A DNA stretch of 62,822 bases. Origin: Lachnospiraceae bacterium (GTDB lineage Bacteria > Bacillota > Clostridia > Lachnospirales > Lachnospiraceae). This document shows positions 8,087 through 15,783 of this stretch, one piece after another. A program made the position numbers and the translations under genes. How positions within the stretch are numbered: the stretch's first letter is position 1; every line of letters starts with the position of its first letter. The notes under the pieces were generated by a model. It did not search any database. It was not told the origin of the DNA and was given only the letters and a program-made list of their open reading frames with translations. The DNA lies in assembly GCA_021205755.1 (NCBI GenBank), contig JAJPWX010000128.1:1-62822 (forward strand), read 5' to 3'.

Positions 8087-8421
8087 TTTCGCAGATTTGC
8101 GGATTGCTGCTTGTCTTTTTTTCGTTTATAGCATGAAAGCACAAAATGGCAAAATGTAAATTCCACATAAATGTGGAGAGGAACCGGAAATTTCCCTGTA
8201 TACGTTGAGGAAACAAGAGGTTTCCTCTGATAGAATGGTAGGCAGTTGGAGGTGGAAAAACAGCCTGGCAGGAACAAAATAAGGCTGGCAGATAAAAGCG
8301 GCGGCATGGGGTCACGGACTCCCGTTAAAAAAACGGGTTGGTTCGGGGCTGATTGCCGCCGCTTTTTCCTTTCCAATACAGCGCCGCCGCCCGTTTGCCG
8401 TAAGGCAGAAAGGCGGTGCAA
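8087..8421. other. Regulatory intergenic region with palindromes
   Basis: No gene is seen. It holds CCACAT-AA-ATGTGG (8163-8176) and GAGGAAAC-AAGA-GGTTTCCTC (8207-8227). The second lies exactly in the 17-base spacer of a possible promoter (TTGAGG at 8205-8210, TGATAG at 8228-8233), a classic repressor position. The terminator-like structure at 8294-8366 follows. Confidence 0.5.
8294..8366 (+). terminator. Terminator or attenuator hairpin
   Basis: AAAAGCGGCGGCA (8294-8306) is exactly complementary to TGCCGCCGCTTTT (8354-8366), with a nested CCCGTT/AACGGG hairpin (8321-8337), and ends in a T run. It lies 55 bases before the sigma-like gene and after its probable promoter, so it could attenuate. 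Confidence 0.6.
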
Positions 8422-9078
8422 ATGTTGACATTGGGTGAATTGAAAAAGATGGTGGCTGAAACAGACCCGGCTGCGCGGGTGCCGACATCAAAATCTCTGC
8501 GGGAATCGAAAATTCCGGTAGCTGTGAGGAAGAAGGTCAGTGTCGATGCCGATGTGTCGGTCTATCAAAACGGGTTTGTGCTTTATCAGGCCGACGGTCA
8601 TGTGACGGTGTTCCCGCTGCATAGCTGCGGGGAATATCATTACACCTCTCCGACAGGTGAGGAATGCCATATTTCATCTGATTATTTTGACCGGGAAGAG
8701 TGGTATGTTCGTCTCTTGTTGGAGGGTGAGGATAGGATAGCCCTGAACGGGGAGAAGAACTTAAAGGCCAGGAGCATTTCTTACAGTGCGGCAGGAGATG
8801 GCTGGATTCCGGGGGCGCAGGCTTCATCAAATCCTCTGGATCGGATTTTGGAACAGGATCGAATCCAGGAGTTGCTCGATATGATGACAGAGAGCCAGCA
8901 GCGGGTGGTGATCCGCTGCTTTATAGACCTGGACCCACAGAATGAGGTGGCTGTGGAGCTTGGCGTTTCACCGCAGGCGGTTTCTGACCTGATTGTGAAA
9001 GGTGTTTGCCGCGTCCGCAGGCAGTATGGGATTGCAGACCGTCGGCTGAAAAAGGGGAAAGTAAAACAGAGCAAATAA
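8422..9078 (+). CDS. Sigma-70 region 4-like DNA-binding protein
   Basis: 218 residues. The C-terminal ~70 residues resemble sigma region 4: LDRILEQDRIQELLDMMTES, then VAVELGVSPQAVSDLIVKG as the helix-turn-helix, and a basic tail. The N-terminal ~130 residues show no known domain but include a patterned beta-like stretch (VSVYQNGFVLYQADGHVTVF). GTG 8416 and ATG 8422 are in frame; the ATG is placed better after AGGCGG. Genes like this commonly sit at the head of Tn1549-type elements. Whether it is a true sigma factor is not established; region 2 is absent. Confidence 0.7.
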   Translation: MLTLGELKKMVAETDPAARVPTSKSLRESKIPVAVRKKVSVDADVSVYQNGFVLYQADGHVTVFPLHSCGEYHYTSPTGEECHISSDYFDREEWYVRLLLEGEDRIALNGEKNLKARSISYSAAGDGWIPGAQASSNPLDRILEQDRIQELLDMMTESQQRVVIRCFIDLDPQNEVAVELGVSPQAVSDLIVKGVCRVRRQYGIADRRLKKGKVKQSK

Positions 9079-9092
9079 GAAACGATGGGAGA

Positions 9093-9146
9093 AAGCCGTC
9101 TGTTGTCATTGCCGGTTATTGGCGGTGGCGGCAGGCGGCTTTTTTT
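9093..9146 (+). terminator. Intrinsic terminator after the sigma-like gene
   Basis: AAGCCGTCTG (9093-9102) pairs with CAGGCGGCTT with one G-U pair, followed by a run of T to 9146. Confidence 0.65.
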
Positions 9147-9518
9147 ATTTGCGGCTTTTTCGGGAGCGTTGCCCTTTCGAGAGCTTGATTTTTGTCTGCA
9201 CCCCAATGGGATAGGTGAAGGGGTTGGAGTACATTCCGCCCCGCTGCTCTTTGAAAAATGAATGACCTGCCCAGATAGATACTGTGGTACTGAGTGAGCA
9301 TTTCCGCTCGCCTTGCCATGGAAAATACGTCGCGGAAGAAACGGGACAGGAACGGGTCTGGGGGAAACAGGCAAACGCTCAAATACTATGAATGAAACTG
9401 TGGCAGAGCAAACTATGAGGCTTTTTCTGCTGCGTAAATGTGTTGTTGATGCAGATGTTTAGTCTGCAATGACAGCAGAAATAGGGAAATATAAAAGACA
9501 GTAGGAGGTGGAAAACAC
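9147..9518. other. Gene-free region before the rep operon, with nested inverted repeats
   Basis: No convincing gene. TTTCTGCTG (9424-9432) is complementary to CAGCAGAAA (9473-9481) and encloses GCAGA-N7-TCTGC (9451-9467), a cruciform-like element just before the replication genes. On the minus strand a short frame ending in KIKLSKGQRSRKSRK (about 9154-9240) looks protein-like, but has no start or ribosome site and may be a remnant. Confidence 0.4.
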
Positions 9519-9647
9519 ATGGGTAAGATTTTGATTGGCGTGGCCGTTGTGGGCGCTGTGGTGATAGCAGGGGCTTTGTTTTGCTGCATCAAAGTAGGCG
9601 CGGATGCAGACCGCCAGATGGAGGAGCTGTTTGAGCGCAGGAAGTAG
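9519..9647 (+). CDS. Small membrane protein, DUF3789-like
   Basis: A 42-residue protein with a strong AGGAGG site. It is one membrane helix (KILIGVAVVGAVVIAGALF, residues 3-21) followed by CC and a charged tail with MEELFERRK. Size, layout and position just before the replication initiator fit the DUF3789 group of tiny proteins found in Tn1549-type elements. Function is unknown. A ten-codon frame (9660-9689, MGKKSRGRP) follows with its own GGAGG and ends overlapping the rep start as ATGA. Confidence 0.7.
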   Translation: MGKILIGVAVVGAVVIAGALFCCIKVGADADRQMEELFERRK

Positions 9648-9685
9648 GAGGCGTTGGATATGGGGAAGAAAAGCCGAGGCAGGCC

Positions 9686-10591
9686 ATGAGCGCCGCGATT
9701 CTGCCGGAACTCCCATATTTCTACGGGGGTCAGGCAGAACAGTTCGCCTTTTACCGGATTCCCAAGGTGTTTTTTACAATGCCGGTATTTTCATCTCTTT
9801 CGACAGACGCAAAGGTGCTTTACGGCCTGATGTTAGACCGGATGCAGCTGTCTGCGAGGAATGAATGGCTGGATGAGCAGGGGCGCGTGTATATTTACTA
9901 CACCCTGGAAAATATCAAGCGGGATTTGGGCTGCGGCGACCAGAAAGCCGTGAAGCTCCTTGCGGAGCTGGACAGCAAATATGGGCTGATCGAGCGGAGA
10001 CGGCAGGGGCTGGGAAAGCCGATGATGATCTTCGTCAAGGACTTTTCCGCAGTCCTTTTAAAATCACAAGTCCAGACTGATGAAAATCACAAGTCTGGAG
10101 TGATGAAAATCACAAGTCAAGACTTGCGAAAATCACAGACTAATAATACTGAGAAGAATAATACTTATATGAGTGAGATTGAATCTATCCATCTATCCGG
10201 TCAGGACGGATACGATGTGATGGATGAGTACGAGGACTATCGGAATTATTTTATGGATGCGCTGGCGATTCCTTCTCTTTTACAGGATTATCCCTGTGAC
10301 CAGGATGTACTCAATGAGATGCTGGAGCTGATTGTGGAAACGGTCTGCTCGAAGAAGCCGTTCATCCGGATTGGCGGGGAGGACAAGCCGGTACAGATTG
10401 TCAAAAGCAGGTTGATGAAGCTGGACAGTGAACATATCCGATATGTCCTGGACTGCCTGAGAAAGAATACGACAAAAGTCCGGAATATCAGGCAGTATCT
10501 GTTGACCTCGCTTTATAACGCTTCTGGGACAATCAGCAGTTATTATACGGCGCTGGTCAACCATGATTTGTATGGGACAGACAATCAATGA
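9686..10591 (+). CDS. Replication initiator protein A, RepA_N family
   Basis: A 301-residue initiator. The N-terminal winged-helix domain (about residues 8-115) carries the family pattern YFYGGQAEQFAFYRIPKVFF and DAKVLYGLMLDRMQLS. The C-terminal ~120 residues form a second helical domain (DUF6017-like). The middle (residues about 125-155) is encoded by four 23-bp iterons, as in RepA_N plasmids whose origin lies inside rep. It probably drives replication of the excised circle. Its ATG overlaps the stop of a ten-codon frame (ATGA), suggesting translational coupling. Confidence 0.85.
   Translation: MSAAILPELPYFYGGQAEQFAFYRIPKVFFTMPVFSSLSTDAKVLYGLMLDRMQLSARNEWLDEQGRVYIYYTLENIKRDLGCGDQKAVKLLAELDSKYGLIERRRQGLGKPMMIFVKDFSAVLLKSQVQTDENHKSGVMKITSQDLRKSQTNNTEKNNTYMSEIESIHLSGQDGYDVMDEYEDYRNYFMDALAIPSLLQDYPCDQDVLNEMLELIVETVCSKKPFIRIGGEDKPVQIVKSRLMKLDSEHIRYVLDCLRKNTTKVRNIRQYLLTSLYNASGTISSYYTALVNHDLYGTDNQ
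10060..10140 (+). repeat. Iteron array inside the rep gene, candidate replication origin
   Basis: AAAATCACAAGTC begins at 10060, 10083 and 10106, and a diverged AAAATCACAGAC at 10129, an exact 23-base period. Since 23 is not a multiple of three, the copies are read in different frames, so conservation acts on DNA, not protein. Confidence 0.8.
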
Positions 10592-10609
10592 CGAAAGGAA
10601 GGTGGAATT

Positions 10610-11116
10610 TTGCATGAGGAAGTAAATGAGAAAACAATCTCCCTTGCGATCAAGGGCGGGAAAATCTCTGCCAGCATCCTGAAGGTAGCGCTGACAAAGC
10701 TGCTCTCTGAGATGGGGAAAGCTGGGAAGCAGGCTGTTCAGAAATCCAAATCCCAAAGGGAGACGGTCAGTCACGGAAAACAGAGCCTGAAAAAGCTCAC
10801 GCAGCAGGGCAGTCAGCTGACCAATATCGAGATTACGGATAAAAATATCAAATCCTTTGACCGTGTGGCGCGCAAGTATGGCATTGATTACAGCCTGAAA
10901 AAAGATGCGTCTACGGAACCGCCGCGGTATCTGGTGTTCTTTAAGGCCAGGGACGTGGATGTCATGACGGCTGCGTTTAGGGAATATACCGGCGTGTCCA
11001 TGAAGAAAACGAAGAAAACCTCTATCCGTAAGAAATTGCAGATTGCCAGAGATCGTGTGGCCAAGCAGAGAGAGCGGACGAAAACGAGGGATAAGGAGAA
11101 GGAGCCGGAGCGATGA
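10610..11116 (+). CDS. PcfB-family conjugation protein (DUF3801)
   Basis: 168 residues, TTG start behind GGAAGGTGG. It matches the PcfB/DUF3801 family of Gram-positive conjugation systems, thought to support DNA processing at the relaxosome. Visible features are an N-terminal helical part (KISASILKVALTKLLSEMGK), a central beta-rich segment (PPRYLVFFKARDVDVMTAAF) and a basic C-terminal tail full of Lys/Arg. Its stop overlaps the start of the coupling protein gene, so the two are translated together, consistent with PcfB acting beside the T4SS coupling ATPase. Confidence 0.85.
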   Translation: MHEEVNEKTISLAIKGGKISASILKVALTKLLSEMGKAGKQAVQKSKSQRETVSHGKQSLKKLTQQGSQLTNIEITDKNIKSFDRVARKYGIDYSLKKDASTEPPRYLVFFKARDVDVMTAAFREYTGVSMKKTKKTSIRKKLQIARDRVAKQRERTKTRDKEKEPER

Positions 11117-12090
11117 ACAAATCCAGGAAGGGAGGCAGGCAGAAGAAAAAAGCACCGTCAAACCAGACCGGAGGCACCTGCTGGCAGGACAGGCTGAACG
11201 GCAAGGTGCAGGAGATGATTTCAAGGGTGAATATCAAAAAGCTGGTACTTTTGAACATCCCCTATCTCGTTGCCTTTTACCTTGTAGATAAGGCTGCATG
11301 GCTGTACCGGCACTGCAATGGGGACAGTGTGATAGAGCGGCTGATGGTCATGCTCCAGTATTTCGGTCTGGCATTTCAGAATCCACTGCCGAGCTTCCGT
11401 CTGTTTGACCTGGGAGTTGGAATAATCGGTGCAGCGGCGCTGAAAGCGGCGGTTTATCTGAAAGGCAGGAATGCCAGGAAGTACCGTCATGGTGAGGAAT
11501 ATGGCTCTGCTCGTTGGGGGACGCCCAAGGACATCGAGCCGTTTATCGACCCGGTATTCGAGAACAATGTCCTGCTGACGCAGACGGAGCGCCTGACCAT
11601 GAGCAGCCGTCCGAAGAACCCTAAGTATGCGCGGAACAAGAATGTTATCGTGATCGGCGGCAGTGGCAGCGGCAAGACGAGGTTTTATGTGAAGCCGAAC
11701 CTGATGCAGATGGCGAAGTTGGTGTCGTATGTGGTCACGGACCCGAAGGGGACGATCATCATCGAGTGCGGCCAAATGCTGGTAAACGGAGGGTATCGGA
11801 TTAAGGTGCTGAATACAATCAACTTTAAGAAGTCGATGCACTACAACCCGTTCCATTATATCCGCAGTGAGAAAGATATTCTGAAGCTGGTAAACACAAT
11901 CATTGCCAACACGAAAGGCGAGGGCGAAAAATCGTCAGAGGACTTCTGGGTGAAAGCAGAACGTCTGCTGTATTGTGCGCTCATCGGATACATCTGGTAC
12001 GAAGCGCCAGAGGAGGAGCAGAACTTCTCCACCCTCCTGGAGTTTATCAACGCAAGCGAGGCCAGGGAGGACGATGAGGAAAGTCACTAA
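11113..12090 (+). pseudogene. TraG/VirD4-type coupling protein, N-terminal half, interrupted by IS200
   Basis: The type IV coupling ATPase that brings the relaxosome to the secretion channel. This 325-codon part has a basic N terminus, two membrane segments (about residues 43-60 and 98-118) and the Walker A motif GGSGSGKTRF (about 179-188). True sequence runs to DDEE at about 12081; the last codons before TAA 12088-12090 come from the IS. The frame resumes at FKNAVDELFEELERDK after the IS (12766). Joined, the protein would be about 630 residues, a normal length. As sequenced it lacks Walker B and is presumably inactive unless the IS excises precisely. Confidence 0.9.
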
Positions 12091-12205
12091 CCCCCATTTC
12101 AAATGGGGGTTTGATTTTGACCCCTCCGGGGTATTATACTGGTTCCCGCCATGGGGCGGGGTTTCGCAGTACCATTATTACCGACTGCCCCCTAAAGGAG
12201 GCTCT

Positions 12206-12628
12206 TTAGTACGATCCATAATCCAGCTTATCGTTTTCTTCCTGTTCCTGAATATATTTCCGGATCGTTTCTTCGTTCACATTTCCTACCGTCGATACAT
12301 AATATCCTCTGGCCCAGAAATGCCTATTTCCGTACTTCGTACCAAATTCCGGGTGCCTGTCAAAAATCATCAGTGCGCTTTTCCCCTTAAGATACGACAT
12401 AAATTCTGATACACTCAGTTTTGGCGGGATTGAAACATACATGTGGATATGATCCACGCATACTCTTCCGTCGATAAGTTCTACCTGTTTCATCTCGCAC
12501 AACTTTTTGATTATTTCTACCATGTCTTTCTTCGTTGTTCCGTACATTATTCTTCTTCTGTATTTCGGAATAAACACAATATGGTAGGTGCAATTCCATC
12601 TTGTATGTGATATACTCTGATCATCCAT
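12206..12628 (-). CDS. tnpA: IS200-type Y1 transposase
   Basis: A 140-residue HUH single-strand transposase. The metal-binding His pair is in VCVDHIHMYVSIP (residues about 57-69) and the catalytic tyrosine in ARGYYVSTVG (about 109-118). Length is full and no disruption is seen. The transposase cuts and joins single-stranded DNA by a peel-and-paste route. Its start ATG at 12628 has AGGAGGT ten bases before, but this is buried in the leader hairpin at 12639-12693, as known for IS200, where translation is kept very low. Confidence 0.92.
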   Translation of the reverse strand: MDDQSISHTRWNCTYHIVFIPKYRRRIMYGTTKKDMVEIIKKLCEMKQVELIDGRVCVDHIHMYVSIPPKLSVSEFMSYLKGKSALMIFDRHPEFGTKYGNRHFWARGYYVSTVGNVNEETIRKYIQEQEENDKLDYGSY

Positions 12629-12638
12629 TTTTGGATAT

Positions 12639-12693
12639 ACCTCCTATGTTTTGATATGGCCTGCGAAACCAATATCATTATAGCATAGGAGGT
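12639..12693 (-). promoter_or_regulatory. Leader hairpin covering the tnpA ribosome site
   Basis: ACCTCCTATG (12639-12648) is exactly complementary to CATAGGAGGT (12684-12693). On the minus-strand transcript the AGGAGG before tnpA is in this stem, the known IS200 mode of translational repression. Confidence 0.75.
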
Positions 12694-12765
12694 TCTATTA
12701 CTTTAAGTAACGCTACGGCTTTGCCTGTTCACCCCATCTCAGATGGGGGATTAAGATTTTTCTCA

Positions 12766-13689
12766 TTTAAAAATGCCGTAGATGAGCTATTTGAGGAACT
12801 GGAACGGGATAAGCCGGAGCATTTCGCAGTGCGCCAGTACAAAAAATACAAATTGGCGGCAGGAAAAACGGCAAAGTCCATCCTGATTTCCTGCGGTGCA
12901 AGGTTGGCTCCGTTTGACATTCAGGAGCTGCGCGATTTAATGGCCTACGATGAGATGGAGCTGGACATGCTGGGCGACCAGAGAACCGCGATGTTTGTGA
13001 TTATCAGTGATACCGATGACACATTCAATTTTGTTGTAGCTATGATGTATACCCAGCTGTTCAACCTTCTCTGTGACCGTGCGGATGATGTCCACGGCGG
13101 CAGGTTCCCGTTCCATGTGCGGCTGCTGTTGGACGAGTTTGCCAACATCGGGCAGATACCAAAATTCGATAAGCTGATTGCGACGATACGAAGCCGTGAA
13201 ATCTCGGCTTCTATTATTTTGCAGTCACAGTCCCAGCTAAAGACCATTTACAAGGACGCCGCCGAAACTATCATTGGCAACTGTGATACGATGCTGTTTT
13301 TGGGCGGCAAGGAAAGCTCCACATTGAAAGAGATTTCTGAAACGCTGGGGAAGGAAACCATTGACCTGTATAACACATCCGATACGCGGGGCAACAGCCC
13401 CAGCTATGGGACAAATTATCAAAAGACCGGCCATGAACTGATGAGCCGGGATGAGCTGGCCGTCATGGACGGGAACAAGTGTATCCTCCAGCTGCGTGGC
13501 GTCCGTCCGTTCCTCAGTGACAAGTTTGACATCACAAAGCATAAACGGTACCGGGAGCTGGCCGATTTTGATAAGCGCAATGAATTTGATGTGGAAGCCT
13601 ATATGAAGCATGAGCTTCGGCTGACTGTCGAGGAAACCTTTGATTTTTATGAGATTGAACTGACAGAGGAGGATCTGTCAGAGGAATGA
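12766..13689 (+). pseudogene. TraG/VirD4-type coupling protein, C-terminal half
   Basis: About 307 codons continuing the interrupted traG frame. It includes ILISCGARLAPFDIQELRD, the Walker B region FHVRLLLDEFANIGQIPKF (about 13108-13164), the sensor-like ILQSQSQLKTIYKDAAETI and the family's GNCDTMLFLGGKESSTLKEI. No ribosome site or credible start is visible for separate translation; TTG 12721 lies within the IS right end. It is otherwise intact, so precise loss of the IS should restore the gene. Confidence 0.9.
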
Positions 13690-13703
13690 AGGGAGAAGTC
13701 GCT

Positions 13704-14009
13704 ATGGGATATACGGGAAATACGAAATTAAACGAGTATATCAGAATTTACGAGGAGATGTACCGTTCCATCCTGATCGGAAGGGCGTTTCTGGCCTGGC
13801 AGGAGGAGCACGGCAGCTTTGAAATGTCGGATGAGGATATTGTGGAGATTGCAGTGCAGGTAGATCGGGAAATGGAGGAAAACCACCTGGAGATTCATAC
13901 CGCCGCCCTGTGTGCATGGGCGAGCGGACACTATCAGGAGGAACGGGAACAGGAGGACGAATTTGAATTGGATGAGGAAGAGGAGGTATATCTGCCGGAT
14001 GAAGAATAG
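13704..14009 (+). CDS. Conserved hypothetical protein of the transfer operon
   Basis: A 101-residue acidic protein (start at 13704 behind AAGGGAGAAG; an in-frame ATG at 13686 overlapping the traG stop is an alternative). The first 75 residues look helical (KLNEYIRIYEEMYRSILIGR) and the C-terminal 25 are almost all Asp/Glu. No known domain is recognised. Its position between the coupling protein and Maff2 genes suggests a small accessory role in transfer. Confidence 0.65.
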   Translation: MGYTGNTKLNEYIRIYEEMYRSILIGRAFLAWQEEHGSFEMSDEDIVEIAVQVDREMEENHLEIHTAALCAWASGHYQEEREQEDEFELDEEEEVYLPDEE

Positions 14010-14119
14010 ACACTGGATGCCTCCCATACGGGCAGACCCTGCGGGGCAACTCGTTACGCCTTATGCACAGGCAAACAAAATCTGGTGGAAAGGAGATAAC
14101 CAAAATCATAAATGGGCGG

Positions 14120-14146
14120 GCCGTCATGGAAACATGGCGGCTTTTT
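14120..14146 (+). terminator. GNRA-loop hairpin with T run between the hypothetical gene and Maff2
   Basis: GCCGTCATG-GAAA-CATGGCGGC (one G-U pair) followed by TTTTT. It sits in a short frame (14112-14210, 32 codons) with a strong AAAGGAG that overlaps the Maff2 start, so it may be a translation-controlled attenuator rather than a plain terminator. Confidence 0.65.
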
Positions 14147-14196
14147 GCGTCTGTGCAGGCAGATTATCTGCGATTTGTGTTTTGGTTTTGAGCCGC

Positions 14197-14409
14197 ATGG
14201 ACTTTTTTAACTCAGCAGTTACGGTACTGGAAACCCTTGTGATCGCGTTGGGCGCTGGGCTTGGTGTTTGGGGCGTGATCAACCTGATGGAAGGTTATGG
14301 CAATGACAACCCCGGCGCAAAGAGCCAGGGAATGAAGCAACTGATGGCCGGCGGTGGTGTGATCCTGATCGGCACCCAGCTGATTCCGCTTTTGAGTGGC
14401 CTGTTTTGA
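14197..14409 (+). CDS. Maff2-family membrane protein
   Basis: A 70-residue hydrophobic protein with two membrane segments (about residues 6-27 and 48-66) separated by the conserved hydrophilic loop EGYGNDNPGAKSQGMKQL. It matches the Maff2 family found in Tn1549-type elements, small pilin-like or channel-lining subunits by position (VirB2-like role is inference). The open frame runs further upstream, but the conserved protein begins at MDFFNSAVTVLE. Its own ribosome site is poor, and coupling to the overlapping 32-codon frame is plausible. Confidence 0.82.
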   Translation: MDFFNSAVTVLETLVIALGAGLGVWGVINLMEGYGNDNPGAKSQGMKQLMAGGGVILIGTQLIPLLSGLF

Positions 14410-14439
14410 TAATGCCCGTACAAAGAAAGGAGTACCTCC

Positions 14440-15312
14440 GTGTTCGATAGCATTTTTGAAGCAATCGAGGAATGGATGAGGGAGCTTCTGACGGGCATGG
14501 TGGATTCCAACCTGACGAACATGTTCACGGATGTCAATGAAAAGACCAGTGAGATTGCCACTCAGGTTGGACAGACACCACAGGGTTGGAACAGCAGCAT
14601 ATTCAGTATGATCCAGAACCTGTCTGATTCGGTTATCGTGCCGATTGCAGGCATTATCATTACTTATATCCTGTGTTACGAGCTGATCTCCATGCTTATG
14701 GAGAAGAACAACATGCAGGAAATTGATACCTGGATGTTCTTCAAATACTTCATCAAGATGTGGATAGCGGTGTATCTGGTGAGTAACACGTTTACGATTA
14801 CGATGGCGGTCTTTGACGTTGGCCAGAGTGTGGTCAACTCGGCTGCTGGCTCAATCAGCAGCCAGACCGCCATCAATATCGATTCGATGGTATCTGCAAT
14901 GGATTCCGCGATGGAGACAATGGAGATCGGGGAGCTGGTGGTGCTGGCGCTGGAGACTCTGATTGTCAGTTTCTGTTTAAAGATCATGTCTGTATTGATC
15001 ACGGTCATTCTGTACGGCCGTATGATAGAAATTTACCTCTACACATCGGTTGCACCCATCCCTTTCGCCACTATGACCAACCGGGAGTGGGGTCAGATGG
15101 GGACAAATTATTTCCGGGGGCTGTTTGCCTTGGCATTTCAGGCATTTTTGATGATGGTTTGCGTGGGTATCTACGCGGTGCTGGTATCGACCATTACGAT
15201 TTCCAGCAACATGCACTCGGCACTCTTCGGAGTGGCGGCTTATACGGTGCTGCTGTGCTTCACGCTGATGAAGACAGGGAGCTTAAGCAAAGCCATTTTC
15301 AATGCCCATTAG
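14440..15312 (+). CDS. VirB6/TrbL-like conjugation channel protein (CD1112-type)
   Basis: A 290-residue polytopic membrane protein of the VirB6/TrbL-like family in clostridial conjugative elements. GTG start behind GAAAGGAG. Hydrophobic segments lie near residues 63-86, 103-127, 165-190, 222-248 and 262-280. Conserved-looking stretches include LYTSVAPIPFATMTNREWGQ between the last segments. It would form part of the inner-membrane translocation pore with VirB4, PrgI and Maff2, its direct neighbours. Confidence 0.85.
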   Translation: MFDSIFEAIEEWMRELLTGMVDSNLTNMFTDVNEKTSEIATQVGQTPQGWNSSIFSMIQNLSDSVIVPIAGIIITYILCYELISMLMEKNNMQEIDTWMFFKYFIKMWIAVYLVSNTFTITMAVFDVGQSVVNSAAGSISSQTAINIDSMVSAMDSAMETMEIGELVVLALETLIVSFCLKIMSVLITVILYGRMIEIYLYTSVAPIPFATMTNREWGQMGTNYFRGLFALAFQAFLMMVCVGIYAVLVSTITISSNMHSALFGVAAYTVLLCFTLMKTGSLSKAIFNAH

Positions 15313-15339
15313 AAGGGGGAAATCTGAGAAAGGAACTGC

Positions 15340-15783
15340 ATGGGAAACGGGTTATCCCCGCCAGAGAGGTTTCCCTGCGTGGTAAGATACTTGGCTTATG
15401 TCAGTATTCCCAAAGACCTGACAAAAGTAAAGAACAAGGTGGCGTTCAACCTGACCAAACGGCAGATTATCTGTCTGGCCGTTGCGGGGGTGTTGGGGCT
15501 GCCGTTTTACTTTTTGACCAGGACGTATATCGGGACAAGCAGTGCCGCCACGGGAATGGTGCTGCTGATGCTGCCGGAATTCTTATTTGCGATGTATGAG
15601 AAGGACGGTATGCCACTGGAAAAAATCCTGATGAATGTAATCAGCGTCCGGTTCCGGCGTCCCGCGATTCGGCGCTATGAAACAGAAAATATTTTTGAGG
15701 AACCAGAAGATACGCCTGTGGCAGTACAAAAACCAAAGAAAAGGGGGAGTGCGCGTGGCGGAAAAAAGCAAATTGGATGGTAA
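15340..15783 (+). CDS. PrgI-family conjugation protein
   Basis: A PrgI/VirB3-like small membrane protein. The family core begins AYVSIPKDLTKVKNKVAFNL and has two hydrophobic segments (about residues 45-62 and 66-85), then EKDGMPLEKIL and a basic tail. ATG 15340 has GAAAGGAA at good distance and gives 147 residues. TTG 15391 gives 130 residues and matches the usual start of the family, but has no clear ribosome site, so the start is uncertain. It overlaps the VirB4 start by 29 bases, as usual for the PrgI-VirB4 pair. Confidence 0.82.
   Translation: MGNGLSPPERFPCVVRYLAYVSIPKDLTKVKNKVAFNLTKRQIICLAVAGVLGLPFYFLTRTYIGTSSAATGMVLLMLPEFLFAMYEKDGMPLEKILMNVISVRFRRPAIRRYETENIFEEPEDTPVAVQKPKKRGSARGGKKQIGW

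Larger units (their letters stand above)
12082..12765 (-). mobile_element. IS200/IS605-family insertion sequence (IS200-type)
   Basis: About 684 bp carrying only a minus-strand Y1 transposase gene. Both ends have subterminal hairpins expected for HUH Y1 elements: CCCCCATTT-C-AAATGGGGG (12091-12109) and CCCCATCT-C-AGATGGGG (12732-12748). There are no terminal inverted repeats and no evident target duplication. It splits the traG gene. End coordinates are inferred from where the TraG frame breaks off and resumes and may be off by a few bases. Confidence 0.85.

Noticed and set aside
9116-9382. Minus-strand frames in the region before rep
   Set aside because: None has a start with a ribosome site; the protein-like end (KIKLSKGQRSRKSRK) may be a remnant but cannot be supported as a gene.
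10060-10140. CRISPR-like repeats in the rep gene
   Set aside because: Repeats are 13 bases with about 10-base spacers, all inside a coding gene and without cas genes; iterons explain them.
12721-12765. Separate gene start for the C-terminal TraG half at TTG 12721
   Set aside because: The first 15 codons lie within the IS right-end hairpin and no ribosome site precedes them.
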